Origin: Hyphomicrobiales bacterium
GTDB lineage: Bacteria > Pseudomonadota > Alphaproteobacteria > Rhizobiales > Beijerinckiaceae
Direction of reading: 5' to 3'
NCBI GenBank assembly: GCA_900470095.1
Contig: UBZM01000051.1
Location: 1 to 48,502, forward strand
DNA: 48,502 bases
Position numbers and translations under genes: made by a program. The number at the start of each line of letters is the position of its first letter. Within the stretch, counting starts at the first letter, position 1. Positions 41,642 through 48,502 of this stretch are shown here, piece after piece. Below the pieces are notes generated by a model, which saw only the letters and a list, made by a program, of their open reading frames with translations, did no database searches and had not been told where the DNA came from.

Positions 41642-43093
41642 TCAGCTCAAGGCAGGTTCAGCCAGCCCGTAAGCCCGGGCATCGTCGAAAGCGGCAAGGG
41701 CCTCCTCGTGGGCAAGGGCTCGCTTCCTTGCCGAAACGGCAATCTCGACCATGGAATCGATATGGCTCGCTGCGTGATCGGCCATCACCTGCATGCGCCA
41801 GCGACAGGCATTGCGCGCGACCGCCGGATACTCCACCAGATTAACGATTCCGCCGTCCTCAGCCGCGTATCTCGTCATGAGCCGTGAGACCGAGGCATTC
41901 CCGAGGATGACGGGCACGATCGCGCTCGGCTGACCCAGGACCAGGAAGTCCTCGGCGGCGAGCCTGTCACGGAGCAGAACGGCATTGGACATGAGGCGAG
42001 CCCGCCGCTCGTCGCCTTCGGGGCTGTCGATGATCGAGAGCGCGGCGTCGATGACGGCCGCCTGGATCGGTGTCATCGCATTGGTGAAGGTCGAAGGCCC
42101 GCAACTCGACCGCAGCGCGAACTTCAGGCTTTCCTCGTTGCAGGCGACAAACCCGCCTGGTGACGCGAATGTCTTGGAGAACGACCCCATCAGGATGTCC
42201 ACCTTGCCCACCATGTCCTGGGCCTGGAGGATACCGCGCCCGCGCTCGCCGAGGGCGCCGAGATCATGCGCGCAATCGACGAGCAATGTCGCTCCATAAT
42301 CCCGGCAAAGAGCCTGGAGCGCGGCGATGTCGGGAGTATCGCTGTCCATCGAGAACAAGGTCTCGGTGACAACCAGAATGCCGGCCCTCGGATCGTTTTC
42401 GCGAATCCGCTTCAGGCGTTTCTCGACGGCTGCGGTCGATAGATGAGCGAAACGGCTGACATTCGCCGTTGCCGCCCTCGCTCCCTCCTGCAGGCAGGCA
42501 TGGGCGAGGATATCGATGACGACATGATCGGTCTCGCGAACGAGCGTCTTGATCACGCCGTAGCCCGCGGCCCATCCGATCGGAAAGAGGGTACAGAACT
42601 TATAGCCAAGGTGGCTGGCGACACGCGCTTCCAGTCCAACCGAGAGCGACGTGTTCCCCATGAGGGCCGCGGATCCGGCGCTATGAACTCCAAACCGCTC
42701 GATCGCTTGGTTTGCAGCGTGGACGATCGCCGGATGACATGCGAGGGACAGATAGTCCTGGCTTGCGAAATTGACCCCGGCGATCGGCGTTCCGTCGCGG
42801 AGAAGGCCTTCCACATTCGGACCGACGGGCCCTGTCACCACCTTCTGATAGGGGTCTAGGCCGACGCCTCCGCGCTCCACAAACCACTGGCCTACGGCTT
42901 TCCAGCGAGAAACGAGATCGCGTTGATCGGCATCGAAGTGGTCAGCGATCGAGGAGAACCGCACCTCGCGCGAAATGTACTCGGGCATTCGAAATCCAGC
43001 GAAACGGTTTGACTTTGGTCGCAGCAGTCTCGGCAAGGGCCGCCGAAATTCATCACCCGCCTGGGGGATGAGCGGCAGGTTTTTGCCATTCAT
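41642..43093 (-). CDS. Alpha-oxoamine synthase (PLP-dependent, AONS/KBL family) with an N-terminal extension
   Basis: A 483-residue PLP enzyme of fold type I, about 90 residues longer at the N-terminus than biotin-pathway BioF. Family motifs: DYLSLACHP, IDILAHACLQEGARAA (His above the ring), TETLFSMDSDTPDI, VDCAHDLGALGERGRG and GSFSKTFASPGGFVA with the Schiff-base lysine. In the DDAH motif the second Asp is Cys. Members decarboxylate an amino acid and join it to an acyl-CoA or acyl-carrier thioester, giving 2-aminoketones. No bio genes adjoin, so biotin synthesis is unlikely; signal-molecule (CqsA-like) or secondary-metabolite synthesis is possible. ATG 42988 is an alternative start. Confidence 0.85.
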   Translation of the reverse strand: MNGKNLPLIPQAGDEFRRPLPRLLRPKSNRFAGFRMPEYISREVRFSSIADHFDADQRDLVSRWKAVGQWFVERGGVGLDPYQKVVTGPVGPNVEGLLRDGTPIAGVNFASQDYLSLACHPAIVHAANQAIERFGVHSAGSAALMGNTSLSVGLEARVASHLGYKFCTLFPIGWAAGYGVIKTLVRETDHVVIDILAHACLQEGARAATANVSRFAHLSTAAVEKRLKRIRENDPRAGILVVTETLFSMDSDTPDIAALQALCRDYGATLLVDCAHDLGALGERGRGILQAQDMVGKVDILMGSFSKTFASPGGFVACNEESLKFALRSSCGPSTFTNAMTPIQAAVIDAALSIIDSPEGDERRARLMSNAVLLRDRLAAEDFLVLGQPSAIVPVILGNASVSRLMTRYAAEDGGIVNLVEYPAVARNACRWRMQVMADHAASHIDSMVEIAVSARKRALAHEEALAAFDDARAYGLAEPALS

Positions 43094-43211
43094 TGCAAGA
43101 GCCTGTGGGGACTATGCTGCGCTCGCGTGAATTAGCGGCCGCAGCCGGCAGGCACGAAGCGGCTGTGCTGCCTGAGATGCGGCCGGCAGGAAACGGGCGG
43201 CTGCCCGCCCC

Positions 43212-43919
43212 TCAGGCGTTTGCGATCCAGCCGCGCCAGGTGAAGGCCGCGTAGAACAGGCTGACATTGGCAAAACCGCCGGCCCGCAGGATCGCCTCGT
43301 CCTGCTCGGGGCTGAAGCTTTGCAGGCTGGCCGCGACGGCCGCGCGGGCGCGCTGGACCTGCTCGGGGGCAGCGCCCGACGCGATCGGGTAGGCCGCATA
43401 GCGATCGAGCCAGGTCTCGCGCTCCTCGGCGCCCTGGGGAAAGCTCGCATGTGCGGCGACGAAGGGCGCGCCGGGGGGCAGCCGGGCGTGGATCGCGCGC
43501 ACCGTCCGCTCGCGCTCGGGCGCGGCGAGGAAATGCAGCGTCAGCAGGCAGGTCGCCGCGTCGAAGGGGCCGGCCGGCGCATCGTCGATATAGCCTTCGA
43601 CCAGCGTGACCCTGTCCATCAGCGGCCCCAGCGTGCGTTCGGCGAGGCGCAGCATCTCGGCTGCCGGATCGACGCCGACGAAGCTCCAGCCCGGATGCGC
43701 CTCTGCAAGCGCGCGGATCTCGCTGCCGCCGCCGGCCCCGAGCACCAGCACTTTTGCGTCGTCGGGCGCGCTTTCGGCCAGCAGCAGGCCGGTCATCCGG
43801 TGCAGCGCATCCAGGCCGGGCACGAAGCGCCGCGGCCCCTCTGCATAGCGCGCGACCGTTTCGGGATCGGAGAAATTCTTGAGGAAGGGCTCTTCGCGAG
43901 CCGCGAGTTCAGTCGACAC
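43212..43919 (-). CDS. Class I SAM-dependent methyltransferase
   Basis: A 235-residue Rossmann-fold methyltransferase. The SAM motif VLVLGAGGGSEIRALAE near residue 57 and the acidic end of strand 2 (FVGVDPAAEML) are clear, followed by AATCLLTLHFLA (motif post II). A small-molecule acceptor is likely but unidentified. It starts at GTG 43919, overlapping the end of the Rrf2 regulator gene by 11 bases, so the two are translated together. Confidence 0.85.
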   Translation of the reverse strand: MSTELAAREEPFLKNFSDPETVARYAEGPRRFVPGLDALHRMTGLLLAESAPDDAKVLVLGAGGGSEIRALAEAHPGWSFVGVDPAAEMLRLAERTLGPLMDRVTLVEGYIDDAPAGPFDAATCLLTLHFLAAPERERTVRAIHARLPPGAPFVAAHASFPQGAEERETWLDRYAAYPIASGAAPEQVQRARAAVAASLQSFSPEQDEAILRAGGFANVSLFYAAFTWRGWIANA

Positions 43920-44373
43920 AGCTGGATTCTCCGGGCTGGAGCGGCGCGCGCTGCGCCAGGCGTTGGCGGAAATCCGCGCTCAAGGCTGCGAGCGTCACGG
44001 TCTCGAACGAGGCCAGCAACAGGGTCTCCGCCTCGCGCATGCTGCCATCGAGCGCCGCATTGACCGCCTGCTCGACGGCGCAGGCCGGCGCCTCGCTGCG
44101 GTTGCCGATGGCGAAGAGGGCGGGCGAGCCGATGCCGTCATAGATGTCGCGCAAGGTGATCTCGCCGAGGTCGCGGGCGATGGTCCAACCGCCGCCATGG
44201 CCCTTCTCGGAGCGGACATGGCCCTGGTCGCGCAAGCCCGCCATGATCCGGCGGATCACCACGGGATTGGTCCGCATCATCCGCGCCAGCGCCTCCGAGG
44301 TCACCGGGCGGTTCTGCTCCGCCATGTGCAGCAGCACGTGCAGCACTCCGGACAAACGACTGTCGCGATTCAT
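43909..44373 (-). CDS. Rrf2-family transcriptional regulator without an Fe-S cysteine cluster
   Basis: A 154-residue Rrf2 protein: SGVLHVLLHMAEQN, the helix-turn-helix TSEALARMMRTNPVVIRRIMAGL and the wing GHGGGWTIARDLGEITLRDIYDGIG. The cluster-binding three-cysteine motif of IscR/NsrR is missing (only one Cys in ACAVEQ), placing it with YwnA-like sensors. Just before ATG 44373 the arms GTAAC/GTTGC (44374-44390) could be its autoregulatory site. It is followed by the overlapping methyltransferase gene. Confidence 0.87.
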   Translation of the reverse strand: MNRDSRLSGVLHVLLHMAEQNRPVTSEALARMMRTNPVVIRRIMAGLRDQGHVRSEKGHGGGWTIARDLGEITLRDIYDGIGSPALFAIGNRSEAPACAVEQAVNAALDGSMREAETLLLASFETVTLAALSADFRQRLAQRAPLQPGESSCVD

Positions 44374-44390
44374 GTAACTTCATATGTTGC

Positions 44391-44665
44391 GTGACTCAGG
44401 CGGCGTCAAGGGGCTCCGCGCGGGCGGACATGGAAGGGCAGAATGTCGGCGTGGTCCTGACGGTCGCGCCGAACGGCTGGCTGTCAGGCCGATCCTGGCG
44501 GGAAAACGAGAAGCGCTGCGGCGTCAACTGCGGCATCGTGGCCGGCTATGGCGCTGGCCCGGCGCAGCAGAAGGTCGTAAGGCAGTCGGGCCGCTCGCTC
44601 CTGGCCTGCTTGGTCAGACCTGCGGCATCCAAGGTCGAGCTCCCCGCGTGAGCTCCCGACGGAAG
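44391..44665 (+). other. Uncertain transcribed region between the Rrf2 gene and an isolated terminator
   Basis: No recognised gene lies between the Rrf2 start and VapC. An open frame from ATG 44430 to 44651 (Cys-containing RCGVNCGIVAGYGAG) has no family similarity I can name and weak initiation. Its interest is that it ends just before a good plus-strand terminator. Confidence 0.25.
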
Positions 44666-44698
44666 ACGGCTCCGCAGTGATGCGGGGCCGTTTTCGTT
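44666..44698 (+). terminator. Rho-independent terminator with no known upstream gene
   Basis: ACGGCTCCGC (44666-44675) pairs with GCGGGGCCGT (44682-44691; one G-T pair) around a 6-base loop, followed by TTTCGTTT. Orientation is plus, while all neighbouring genes are on the minus strand, which implies an unannotated rightward transcript or antisense RNA. Confidence 0.75.
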
Positions 44699-44720
44699 TG
44701 GGGGCGCGCTGACCTGCCTG

Positions 44721-45110
44721 TCAGGCTTCTCGCACCTGCCGATAGCCCGCCGCCTTCGCCACTGTGATGAACTTGCGATCGAAGGTCGCGAAACCCTCGC
44801 AATGGGCCGACGTGCAGAGGTGCAGGGCATCGGCGAAGTCCATGCCGCGCTCAGTCAGATCCAGGGCAGCAGCGACCGTCGCGCCGTCTTCGACCGTCAC
44901 TGTGGGGAGGCCGGCAAAGGCTCTCAAGGCCCGGGTGATATCGGCCGCATCATGCTCATAGGTGCTGCGCAACACCCATTCGACTTCGAGCATCACGGTT
45001 TGCGCGACGAAAACCGGCTGTCCGTCGATGAGCATGCGCGCGTGCTCTGATTGCTGGGGATGGTCGCCCGTCAGGTAGCGAACGATCAGATTGGTATCAA
45101 TCGCGAGCAT
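44721..45110 (-). CDS. vapC: VapC-type PIN-domain toxin (ribonuclease)
   Basis: A 129-residue PIN domain with the acidic metal-binding set visible: AIDTNLIVRYL (Asp5), MLEVEWVLR, GMDFADALHL and FATFDRKF. It would cleave RNA and is neutralised by the antitoxin encoded directly upstream. ATG 45110 lies within the end of the antitoxin gene (14-base overlap), the usual arrangement. The open frame extends to 45218 but that part overlaps the antitoxin. Confidence 0.9.
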   Translation of the reverse strand: MLAIDTNLIVRYLTGDHPQQSEHARMLIDGQPVFVAQTVMLEVEWVLRSTYEHDAADITRALRAFAGLPTVTVEDGATVAAALDLTERGMDFADALHLCTSAHCEGFATFDRKFITVAKAAGYRQVREA

Positions 45111-45372
45111 GCCGGCGCTTTGCCTCAGCCAGAACACTCGCCGCCATCTCTTCCAGCGTCTTCGCCCTGCCGACAGGCGGGAGAACGCCAAAGACGTCCT
45201 GAGGCTGGGTCTCCGCAAAGGCAGGAGCCGGCTTCAGCAGCACGCCATCGGGTGTCTCTTCGACGATGAGGCGCGTTCCGGGCCCCCATTCGCGCCGCTG
45301 GCGAATCGAGCTGGGCAGAATGACCTGGCCCTTCGTGGAGACCGTCGTGGTCAGTTTCGGCGCGCTTGCCAT
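45097..45372 (-). CDS. vapB: AbrB/SpoVT-type antitoxin (VapB-like)
   Basis: A 91-residue protein whose first half is a swapped-hairpin AbrB domain (TTVSTKGQVILPSSIRQRREW, GTRLIVEETPDGVLL) for DNA binding, with a C-terminal helix (TLEEMAASVLAEAKRRHA) likely to wrap the toxin. It would autorepress the pair. ATG 45372 is favoured over an in-frame TTG at 45381. The 205-base gap beyond it (45373-45577) shows no gene. Confidence 0.88.
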   Translation of the reverse strand: MASAPKLTTTVSTKGQVILPSSIRQRREWGPGTRLIVEETPDGVLLKPAPAFAETQPQDVFGVLPPVGRAKTLEEMAASVLAEAKRRHARD

Positions 45373-45577
45373 GGTGTCCAATGCCGTGGGTAAGACGATC
45401 GTAAGACAATGCCGCGTGGGCTGGCCTTCAAGCGGGATCGCGCCGCCGCGGGATCCGGCATCCCCAAGCTGCGCCCGCCGCGCGAGCGCGACGCAGCGTC
45501 TCTGGATCTGCGCCGGACACGATCAGGGATTGCGACGGCCGGCGGGGCATATTGGGCGCGCAGCCCCCTTGCGAGCC

Positions 45578-46056
45578 TCAGCCGCGCCGTGCCGCCTCGA
45601 TCGCGGCGACATCGATCTTCCGCATCTCCATCATCGCGGTAAAGGCGCGCTTCGCCTCCTCGCCGCCGGCAGCCATGGCCTCGGTCAGCACGCGCGGCGT
45701 GATCTGCCAGGAGATGCCCCATTTGTCCCGGCACCAGCCGCAGGCGCTTTCCTGCCCGCCATTGCCGACGATCGCGTTCCAGTAGCGGTCGGTCTCCTGC
45801 TGGTCGTCGGTGGCGATCTGGAACGAGAAGGCTTCGTTATGCTTGAAGGCGGGCCCGCCATTCAGGCCGAGGCAGGGGATGCCGGCGACGGTGAAGTCGA
45901 CTGTCAGCACGTCGCCCGCTTTGCCGGAGGGGAAATCGTCGGCGCGCGGTGGATGGCCCCCACCGCGCTGTCCGGAAAGGTCTCGGCGTAGAAGCGGGCG
46001 GCCGCTTCCGCGTCCTTGTCGTACCAGAGGCAGATCGTGTTCTTGGCGATGGCCAT
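45578..46056 (-). pseudogene. Frameshifted VOC/PhnB-like gene
   Basis: Two frames together give one VOC (PhnB, 3-demethylubiquinone methyltransferase-like) protein of about 159 residues. The first part runs from ATG 46056 (AIAKNTICLWYDKDAEAAARFYAETFPDS) to about IHRAP; the second resumes in another frame at DDFPSGKAGDVLTVDFTVAG and continues through CGWCRDKWGISWQITPR to the stop at 45578. The frame breaks near 45941-45947, consistent with loss of a few bases. AAAGGACA precedes the start. It could be a true pseudogene or a sequencing error; the rest of the gene is intact. Confidence 0.8.
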
Positions 46057-46228
46057 GGCCTGTCCTTTCGCTGTTCGCAGCCAATTCCGGTCTGGTTTTC
46101 CAGGCATACAGAGGCGGTTCAGGGTTCGTCAAAAGTCCCCCACGACCTTGGAATGCGCCGGCCCCATCGGGGTTCCGCCAGCAAGGCAGCAGGAAAGGCC
46201 ATCGCGGCATCAGAGCCGCCGGTGGCCC

Positions 46229-47590
46229 TCAGCCCGGCAGCGCATTCTTGTAGATTTTGCCATCCTTCATGATCACGACGAAGGACCGGTGCGGATCAGC
46301 GACGAGATTGATGTTCTCGAGCGGATTGCCGTCGACAAGCAGCAGATCGGCCAGGGCGTTTGGCGCAACCACGCCCAGTTTCCCCGGATAGGGGTTGCGC
46401 AGGCCGGACAGTTCCAGCAGCCGCGCATTCGTGCCGGTCGCCATGGCCAGGGTCTCGGCGGGGGTGAACCAGCGCGTCCACTTGGCGAGAAGTTCGCCAT
46501 GCCGCTTCGCGAGCTGCGGCGAAAACAGGATATCGGTCCCGAAGGCGAGCTTGAGCTTGTATTTTTTCGCCAGCTCGAAGGTCTTCTCCGTGCCGGCAAA
46601 CACCGTATAGGCCTTGGCCCGCTCGCCAGAGCCCGGCGGAAAGGCCTCCGCCATCTCGTCCGGGAAGGCCTGCGTGCTCAGCCAGATGTCCTTTTCCGCG
46701 ATCAGCCGCGCCGACGCCTCGTCCATCAGGTGACCGTGCTCGATGCATTTCACCCCGACGGAGATCGCGCGCGTGATCGCCGCCGGCGTGTAGGCGTGCA
46801 CAGTGACATAGGTCCCCCAGTTCTCGGCGGCCTCCACGGCCGCGCGCAGCTCGTCTGCGGTAAAGGTCGAGACATCGAGCGGGCTGAACGGCGAGGCCAC
46901 GCCGCCGCCTGCCGTCAGCTTGATCTGGGAGGCGCCCTGCATCAGCTGCTCGCGCACGCGCATGCGCACCTCGTCCGGGCTGTCGGCGACCATGCTGCCG
47001 CCGACCTGCTCCATCCGCGACAACGAGCCCGACGCCCGCGGCAGGTCGGTCAACTGGCGGAAATCCCCGTGCCCGCTGGTCACCGTGATGACCGCACCTG
47101 AGGGATAGATGCGTGGTCCGGGCAGCACGCCGCCATCGATGGCCTGCTTGAGGCCGAATGACGGGCCGCCCATGTCGCGGACCGTGGTGAAGCCGCGCAT
47201 CAGGGTCTCAGACGCCTCGGCGCCGGCCGTCAGATAATTGAAGCCGAGATTGCCGAAGAGCGATTGCGACGGCGTCGAGCGCACCAGCATCGCGTGCCAG
47301 TGCATGTCGGTGAGCCCAGGCATCAGCGTTCGCCCGCCGCCTGCGATGACCATGGTGCCGGGCTCCGCAGTGAGCGGCGCCGCCGAGATGCGCTCGATCA
47401 GATTGCCGCGGACGAGCACATGCGACGGTGCCGAGAGCCCGCTGCCGGTCCCGTCGAAGATGCGGACGTCCTGGAACAGCGTCGTGCCGGTGCCTGTCGG
47501 GGTGCCGACCTGCGCGCGCAGCGGGGATGCCAGGCAAGAGGCCAGAGCCGGAAGAGAGGCGACAAAGCGCCGTCGGGTCAAAAGTGCCAC
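46229..47590 (-). CDS. Tat-exported amidohydrolase (imidazolonepropionase/prolidase-like)
   Basis: A 453-residue metal-dependent hydrolase. It opens LLTRRRFVASLPALASCLASP, a twin-arginine-like signal peptide. Metal ligands follow: MHWHAM (HxH), the lysine in QIKLTAGGG likely carbamylated, the histidines in VHAYT and CIEHGHL, and the aspartate of AFGTDILF. The C-terminal composite beta domain ends VIMKDGKIYKN. It resembles Xaa-Pro dipeptidases and related secreted amidohydrolases. GTG 47590 is chosen because GGGAGG precedes it by 7 bases and it puts the arginines near the N-terminus; ATG 47626 is the alternative. Nothing nearby points to its substrate. Confidence 0.85.
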   Translation of the reverse strand: MALLTRRRFVASLPALASCLASPLRAQVGTPTGTGTTLFQDVRIFDGTGSGLSAPSHVLVRGNLIERISAAPLTAEPGTMVIAGGGRTLMPGLTDMHWHAMLVRSTPSQSLFGNLGFNYLTAGAEASETLMRGFTTVRDMGGPSFGLKQAIDGGVLPGPRIYPSGAVITVTSGHGDFRQLTDLPRASGSLSRMEQVGGSMVADSPDEVRMRVREQLMQGASQIKLTAGGGVASPFSPLDVSTFTADELRAAVEAAENWGTYVTVHAYTPAAITRAISVGVKCIEHGHLMDEASARLIAEKDIWLSTQAFPDEMAEAFPPGSGERAKAYTVFAGTEKTFELAKKYKLKLAFGTDILFSPQLAKRHGELLAKWTRWFTPAETLAMATGTNARLLELSGLRNPYPGKLGVVAPNALADLLLVDGNPLENINLVADPHRSFVVIMKDGKIYKNALPG

Positions 47591-47678
47591 GCTGCAACCT
47601 CCCGAAGCCAGATGGGGGAACGCCATGCTCTCAGGTCCAAAGGCGTATCCCAGGAGAGCCCGGATGCATACTGCCAGC

Positions 47679-47778
47679 CTAGATCGCCGTGCGTCCGTTC
47701 GGACGCACGGCGATCTAGCTCTTTGTTCGAGCATCGGATTCTTCCGAAAACCGGATTCCACTTTTCTGTCTGATGCTC
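47679..47778 (+). repeat. Interspersed hairpin repeat, copy 2, with a 19-bp perfect cruciform
   Basis: From 47679 to 47718 a 19-bp perfect stem encloses only TT. A second stem follows: GAGCATCGGA (47729-47738) with TCTGATGCTC (47769-47778). Its core TTCCGAAAACCG is the reverse complement of that in copy 1 at 36662-36760. It lies in the 386-base gap 47591-47976, which shows no other feature. Confidence 0.8.
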
Positions 47779-47976
47779 CAGCGCGCGACCCGTCATGACG
47801 CTCCGGTCATCCGCCAGGGCGCAGGCTGTACGCACCGACGGGGCAGGGGCGCGAGGATATGCGCGTGACGGCCACAGCCGCGCTCATCCTGCGGGCCGCC
47901 TCCCACGATCGGTCTTGCCTCCAATCTGATCCGCCCGCCAATCGACAATGCCGGCGGCCCCGCGCAAAATCCGGCG

Positions 47977-48502
47977 ATGATCTTCTTCGAGTCGATCCTG
48001 GCCATCATGCTGGGGGCGGTCATGCTCTCGGCGGGCGCGCGGCGTATCGGCGTGCCTTATCCGGTCGTGCTCGCGGTCGCCGGGACGGCGCTGGCGCTGG
48101 TTCCGAACGCGCCGGAATTCGCGCTCGATCCCGAACTGGTGCTCGCCCTGTTCGTCGCGCCGATCCTGCTCGACGCCGCCTTCGATACCTCGCCGCGCGA
48201 TCTGCGTCGGAACTGGCTCTCCGTCGGCAGCCTCGTCGTCGTCGCGGTCGGGGTGACGACGGTGGCGGTCGCCGCGGTCGCCCGGTGGCTGGTGCCGGAC
48301 CTGCCCTGGGCGGCGGCCGTCGCGCTCGGCGCGATCGTCGCGCCGCCAGATGCTGTCGCGGCGACTGCCGTTCTGCGCCGCCTGCGCCCGCCGCACCGGC
48401 TCCTCGTCATCCTGGAGGGCGAAAGCCTGCTCAACGACGCGACCGCGCTGCTGATCTATCGCGTGGCCGTCGGCGCGGTCGTCGCCGGCGGCGCCGTCGT
48501 CA
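47977..48502 (+). CDS. N-terminal part of a CPA1-type Na+/H+ antiporter (partial)
   Basis: From ATG 47977 the frame is open to the window edge (175 residues). It is a membrane protein with successive hydrophobic helices; LVLALFVAPILLDAAFD, GAIVAPPDAVAATAVLRRL and the motif EGESLLNDATALL are hallmarks of monovalent cation/proton antiporters of the CPA1 (NhaP/YjcE) family, with the ion-binding Asp in LND. It would exchange Na+ or K+ for H+ in the inner membrane. No clear RBS precedes the start; the C-terminus is outside the window. Confidence 0.9.
   Translation, partial: MIFFESILAIMLGAVMLSAGARRIGVPYPVVLAVAGTALALVPNAPEFALDPELVLALFVAPILLDAAFDTSPRDLRRNWLSVGSLVVVAVGVTTVAVAAVARWLVPDLPWAAAVALGAIVAPPDAVAATAVLRRLRPPHRLLVILEGESLLNDATALLIYRVAVGAVVAGGAVV

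Noticed and set aside
41642..43093. BioF (8-amino-7-oxononanoate synthase) for biotin
   Set aside because: No bio genes nearby, long N-terminal extension and altered PLP motif.
44430..44651. Small cysteine-containing open frame
   Set aside because: No family similarity and weak initiation; kept only as part of an uncertain transcribed region.

Overview
The window is GC-rich, densely packed DNA with frequent ATGA stop-start overlaps, many GTG starts and Tat-type signals. Gene content (Liv-type ABC transporters, Bug binding protein, HyuA/HyuB, ArgP/ArgO, a BTAD-cyclase-ATPase-TPR regulator) and a hairpin repeat of a type I recall from this group point to an alphaproteobacterium of the Rhizobiales (Hyphomicrobiales), perhaps near Bosea or Methylobacteriaceae. 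That placement is inference. No rRNA, tRNA, CRISPR array, IS element or phage gene was seen.

Layout. 1-2120: tail of a peptide-type substrate-binding protein, a GyrI-like protein and an orphan TrpF. 2167-9894: a large autotransporter divergent from a 1325-residue BTAD/cyclase-like/ATPase/TPR regulator. 9996-17174: a leftward operon (hyuA, hyuB, a uronate-dehydrogenase-like epimerase, a DAO-type FAD oxidoreductase) with a divergent LysR regulator, probably for catabolism of a hydantoin- or lactam-type nitrogen compound. 17208-18856: the argO/argP exporter-regulator pair.

18879-33487 is the most interesting part: a TetR regulator and acyl-CoA synthetase (leftward), a divergent Liv-type ABC transporter with an SDR gene inserted between its permease and ATPase genes and an MmgE/PrpD gene at its end, and then a second operon for a 2-oxoacid/acetoin dehydrogenase-like E1alpha-E1beta, enoyl-CoA hydratase, E2 and acyl-CoA dehydrogenase. 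A near-perfect 23-bp palindrome occurs in front of both operons (21109-21131 and 28242-28264), tying them into what looks like one TetR-controlled regulon for uptake and CoA-dependent breakdown of an unidentified carboxylic or branched 2-oxo acid.

33808-44373: a free-standing adenylation-thiolation-thioesterase protein whose adenylation domain lacks the aspartate that binds alpha-amino groups, an aldo/keto reductase, a Bug protein with a class II aldolase and LysR regulator, a LysE-type exporter, an N-terminally extended alpha-oxoamine synthase, and an Rrf2/methyltransferase pair. 44666-48502: an isolated terminator, a VapBC-type toxin-antitoxin pair, a frameshifted VOC/PhnB-like gene, a Tat-exported amidohydrolase and the start of a CPA1-type Na+/H+ antiporter. 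Two diverged copies of one hairpin repeat lie in inverted orientation at 36662-36760 and 47679-47778.
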